Shown here piece after piece: positions 6,134 to 7,143 of a stretch of DNA of 7,143 nucleotides (position 1 is the first letter of the stretch; each line of letters opens with the position of its first letter). The stretch spans positions 1 to 7,143 of the forward strand of contig JAQBPZ010000369.1 in assembly GCA_028287225.1 (NCBI GenBank), in the 5' to 3' direction. The notes below the pieces were generated by a model. It did not search any database. It had not been told where the DNA came from and saw nothing but the letters and a program-made list of their open reading frames with translations. The translations under genes were made by a program, and so were the position numbers. The DNA comes from Gemmatimonadota bacterium. GTDB lineage: Bacteria > Gemmatimonadota > Gemmatimonadetes > Gemmatimonadales > Gemmatimonadaceae.

Positions 6134-6765
6134 CAGGCGTTCGCGCCCGTGGCCCCGCGCCAGTCGGCGCGCCACTCGCAGGAGCCTTCGCCGCGTCCCT
6201 CGCAGCGGGTGTGCTCCACGGCGCCGGTGGACCCGACGAGGAGGCGCAGCAGCTCGCGCAGCGTGGACTCGTAGAACGCGCAGCCGGCACTGCCGGGCGC
6301 CACGCCGAGGGTGACCGAGCGCGGCACCTCCAGCAGGATGTAGGTGCCGACGCGGCGCACGTTCGCGTTCAGGTAGCGCTGCGCGATGCGGCGGATGCGG
6401 CGGAACGCCATCGGCCGCGCGACGAGCGACGGCAGGAAGCGCAGCAGCCCGCGCGTGACCGGGGACACGGTCAGGTAGGCCTCGCGCGCCAGGAAGCGGC
6501 CGGCGGCGCGCAGCACCGCTTCGGCGTCGGGGCGGCGCCCGATGAGGCGGGCGAGCGCGATGGCCTCGTCCTGCGCGGTGCGCTGGTTGCGGCGGACGGA
6601 CTCGGTGTACCGCTTGATCTGCGTGTAGACCGTGTCGCTCAGCCCGAGCCGCTTGTTGCGAAGCTCGTCCACGAACTCGGCTTCGAGCACTCCTTCGGGA
6701 GTGTCGACGTCGCGGACGGCTTCGAGGAGGCTGAGCGGGAGGAGCGCGTCGACGGTGGCGAGCAT
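6133..6765 (-). CDS. V4R (4-vinyl reductase)-like domain protein
   Basis: This 210-residue protein has an N-terminal two-thirds that looks helical and basic (RLGLSDTVYTQIKRY at 39-53, LIGRRPDAEAVLRAAGRFLA at 74-93, LPSLVARPMAFRRIRRIAQR at 111-130). A beta-rich region around 139-162 follows. The C-terminus, GCAFYESTLRELLRLL (161-176) and then EHTRCEGRGEGSCEW (184-198), has the Gly-Cys-x-Phe-Tyr helix and Cys-x7-Cys ending seen in V4R domains, which often act as small-molecule or metal-sensing modules. C162, H185, C188 and C196 are candidate ligands. There is no membrane segment or DNA-binding domain that I can name. The start ATG 6765 has a weak AGGT nine bases or so upstream. It heads the - strand run and overlaps the M24 peptidase gene by one base, so it may sense or regulate something linked to that enzyme (inference). 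Family assignment is by pattern only and moderate. Confidence 0.8.
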   Translation of the reverse strand: MLATVDALLPLSLLEAVRDVDTPEGVLEAEFVDELRNKRLGLSDTVYTQIKRYTESVRRNQRTAQDEAIALARLIGRRPDAEAVLRAAGRFLAREAYLTVSPVTRGLLRFLPSLVARPMAFRRIRRIAQRYLNANVRRVGTYILLEVPRSVTLGVAPGSAGCAFYESTLRELLRLLVGSTGAVEHTRCEGRGEGSCEWRADWRGATGANA

Positions 6766-6815
6766 GCGAACGACCTGGAAGTACTGCGCGGCAGGAGGGG
6801 CGGAACCAGCCGTTC

Positions 6816-6844
6816 AAGCTAACGGGAACCGCCGACCCGCTCAA
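6816..6844 (-). promoter_or_regulatory. Putative sigma-70-type promoter for the - strand operon
   Basis: On the - strand, TTGAGC (6844-6839) is followed after exactly 17 bases by TAGCTT (6821-6816). Agreement with TTGACA/TATAAT is four and three of six. The expected start of transcription, near 6809, would give a leader of about 44 nt before the ATG at 6765. Position and spacing are good; the match itself is weak. Confidence 0.35.
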
Positions 6845-6866
6845 TCCCTTGAGCCAATGCGGGCGC

Positions 6867-6895
6867 TTGCCGCCCTGTGCCGGCGCCCCTAGGTT
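6867..6895 (+). promoter_or_regulatory. Putative sigma-70-type promoter for the rightward transcript
   Basis: TTGCCG (6867-6872) and TAGGTT (6890-6895) are separated by exactly 17 bases, pointing right and back to back with the putative leftward promoter. Transcription would begin near 6902, about 40 nt before the ATG at 6941. The two promoters share a TAGnTT-type -10, which may reflect the host's preference. It is supported only by pattern and location. Confidence 0.35.
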
Positions 6896-6940
6896 CGCGA
6901 CACGGCGCCCTCGCCAGCCTCCCCCAGCCGCGCTCTCCGC

Positions 6941-7093
6941 ATGATGCCTTCCCGCCACGCCAGCGAGGTCCGCGCCCCGTCCCCCGCCGCCGGCGCGGCC
7001 GGCCTGGACCGGATGTCGCCGGTGCCGGTGGTGCTGGCGCTCGCCCCGGTGCGGCGCTTCCGGGGCCGGCTGCGGCGGCTCGCCGTGCGATAG
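6941..7093 (+). CDS. Possible small protein of 50 residues
   Basis: ATG 6941 opens a 50-codon frame closed by TAG at 7091-7093. I do not recognise the product. The first half is Ser/Ala/Pro-rich; the second half has a short hydrophobic run (PVPVVLALAP, residues 27-36) followed by a strongly basic tail with seven Arg in the last 13 residues. Nearly every codon ends in G or C while second positions are clearly poorer in G/C. This is the normal coding pattern here, and neither of the other two forward frames shows it. It lies 45 nt or so after a possible promoter. No clear ribosome-binding site is seen. A leader peptide, a real small protein, or the remnant of a longer gene are all possible. Confidence 0.35.
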   Translation: MMPSRHASEVRAPSPAAGAAGLDRMSPVPVVLALAPVRRFRGRLRRLAVR

Positions 7094-7118
7094 TGCCGCC
7101 CGATGGCCCGACCGCCCG

Positions 7119-7143
7119 GTGCGCATCGTGGTGCCCTACCCCG
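7119..7143 (+). CDS. Start of a gene leaving the window, possibly a glycosyltransferase
   Basis: GTG 7119 begins eight complete codons, reading MRIVVPYP, before the window ends. A short basic start, then a hydrophobic beta strand and a Pro-Tyr-Pro turn, is common at the N-terminus of GT-B glycosyltransferases (group 1/4 type), but eight residues cannot establish a family. Third positions are all G or C, whereas the 25 bases before it in the frame of the 50-codon ORF lose that pattern. No ribosome-binding site is evident. The same frame is open upstream back to 6945 without another start codon. Confidence 0.3.

Noticed and set aside
5129..6274. Long + strand open frame opposite the peptidase
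   Set aside because: The product is Arg/His/Ala-rich without motifs and is antisense to a gene with complete metal ligands.
6134..7126. Upstream extension of the M24 peptidase frame to a 725-codon ORF
   Set aside because: The extension overlaps the V4R-like gene in another frame and is Arg/Pro/Ala-rich nonsense; the peptidase aligns from ATG 6133, which is coupled to the preceding stop.

Overview
The window is a very GC-rich bacterial chromosome segment with dense genes, short or overlapping junctions, GTG and TTG starts, and almost all A/T kept out of third codon positions. The gene style fits a Gemmatimonadota-like or other high-GC Gram-negative lineage. That placement is inference from composition and gene families only; no rRNA or marker gene is present to test it.

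Left half, + strand (1-3728): a tightly packed four-gene run. It begins with the C-terminal part of an Ala/Pro/Asp-rich protein of unknown function that is cut by the left edge. Next come heme O synthase (ctaB), a 100-residue unrecognised protein, and a full-length ABCB/MsbA-type half-transporter. The junctions are 4-nt overlaps (TTGA, then ATGA) and a 1-nt gap, so the genes are probably co-transcribed and translationally coupled. CtaB links the run to maturation of heme-copper terminal oxidases. What the exporter carries cannot be told from sequence.

Middle (3729-4016): a convergent intergenic region with repeat structure. Two arms of a 25-bp inverted repeat (23/25 matches), each made of three GGATTAG-type heptamers plus GAAC, enclose about 209 bp. 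Inside lies a smaller element bounded by GTCATCC-type inverted ends. More heptamers follow on the right, up to the stop codon of the convergent gene. Both convergent transcripts therefore end in G-rich heptamers.

Right half, - strand (6765 down to 4017): a three-gene run. A V4R-like domain protein overlaps by one base an M24 metallopeptidase with all five metal ligands, and a putative lipoprotein with a degenerate cupredoxin-like middle and a C-terminal carboxypeptidase-regulatory-like beta domain follows 44 nt later. A plausible promoter lies upstream of the first gene.

Right edge (6766-7143): a divergent intergenic region with a second plausible promoter pointing right, a 50-codon ORF with strongly coding-like base use, and the first eight codons of a gene leaving the window, whose start resembles some glycosyltransferases. 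I see no RNA gene, transposase, CRISPR array or obvious defence system. The best candidates for something new are the inverted heptamer element and the two unrecognised proteins embedded in operons.
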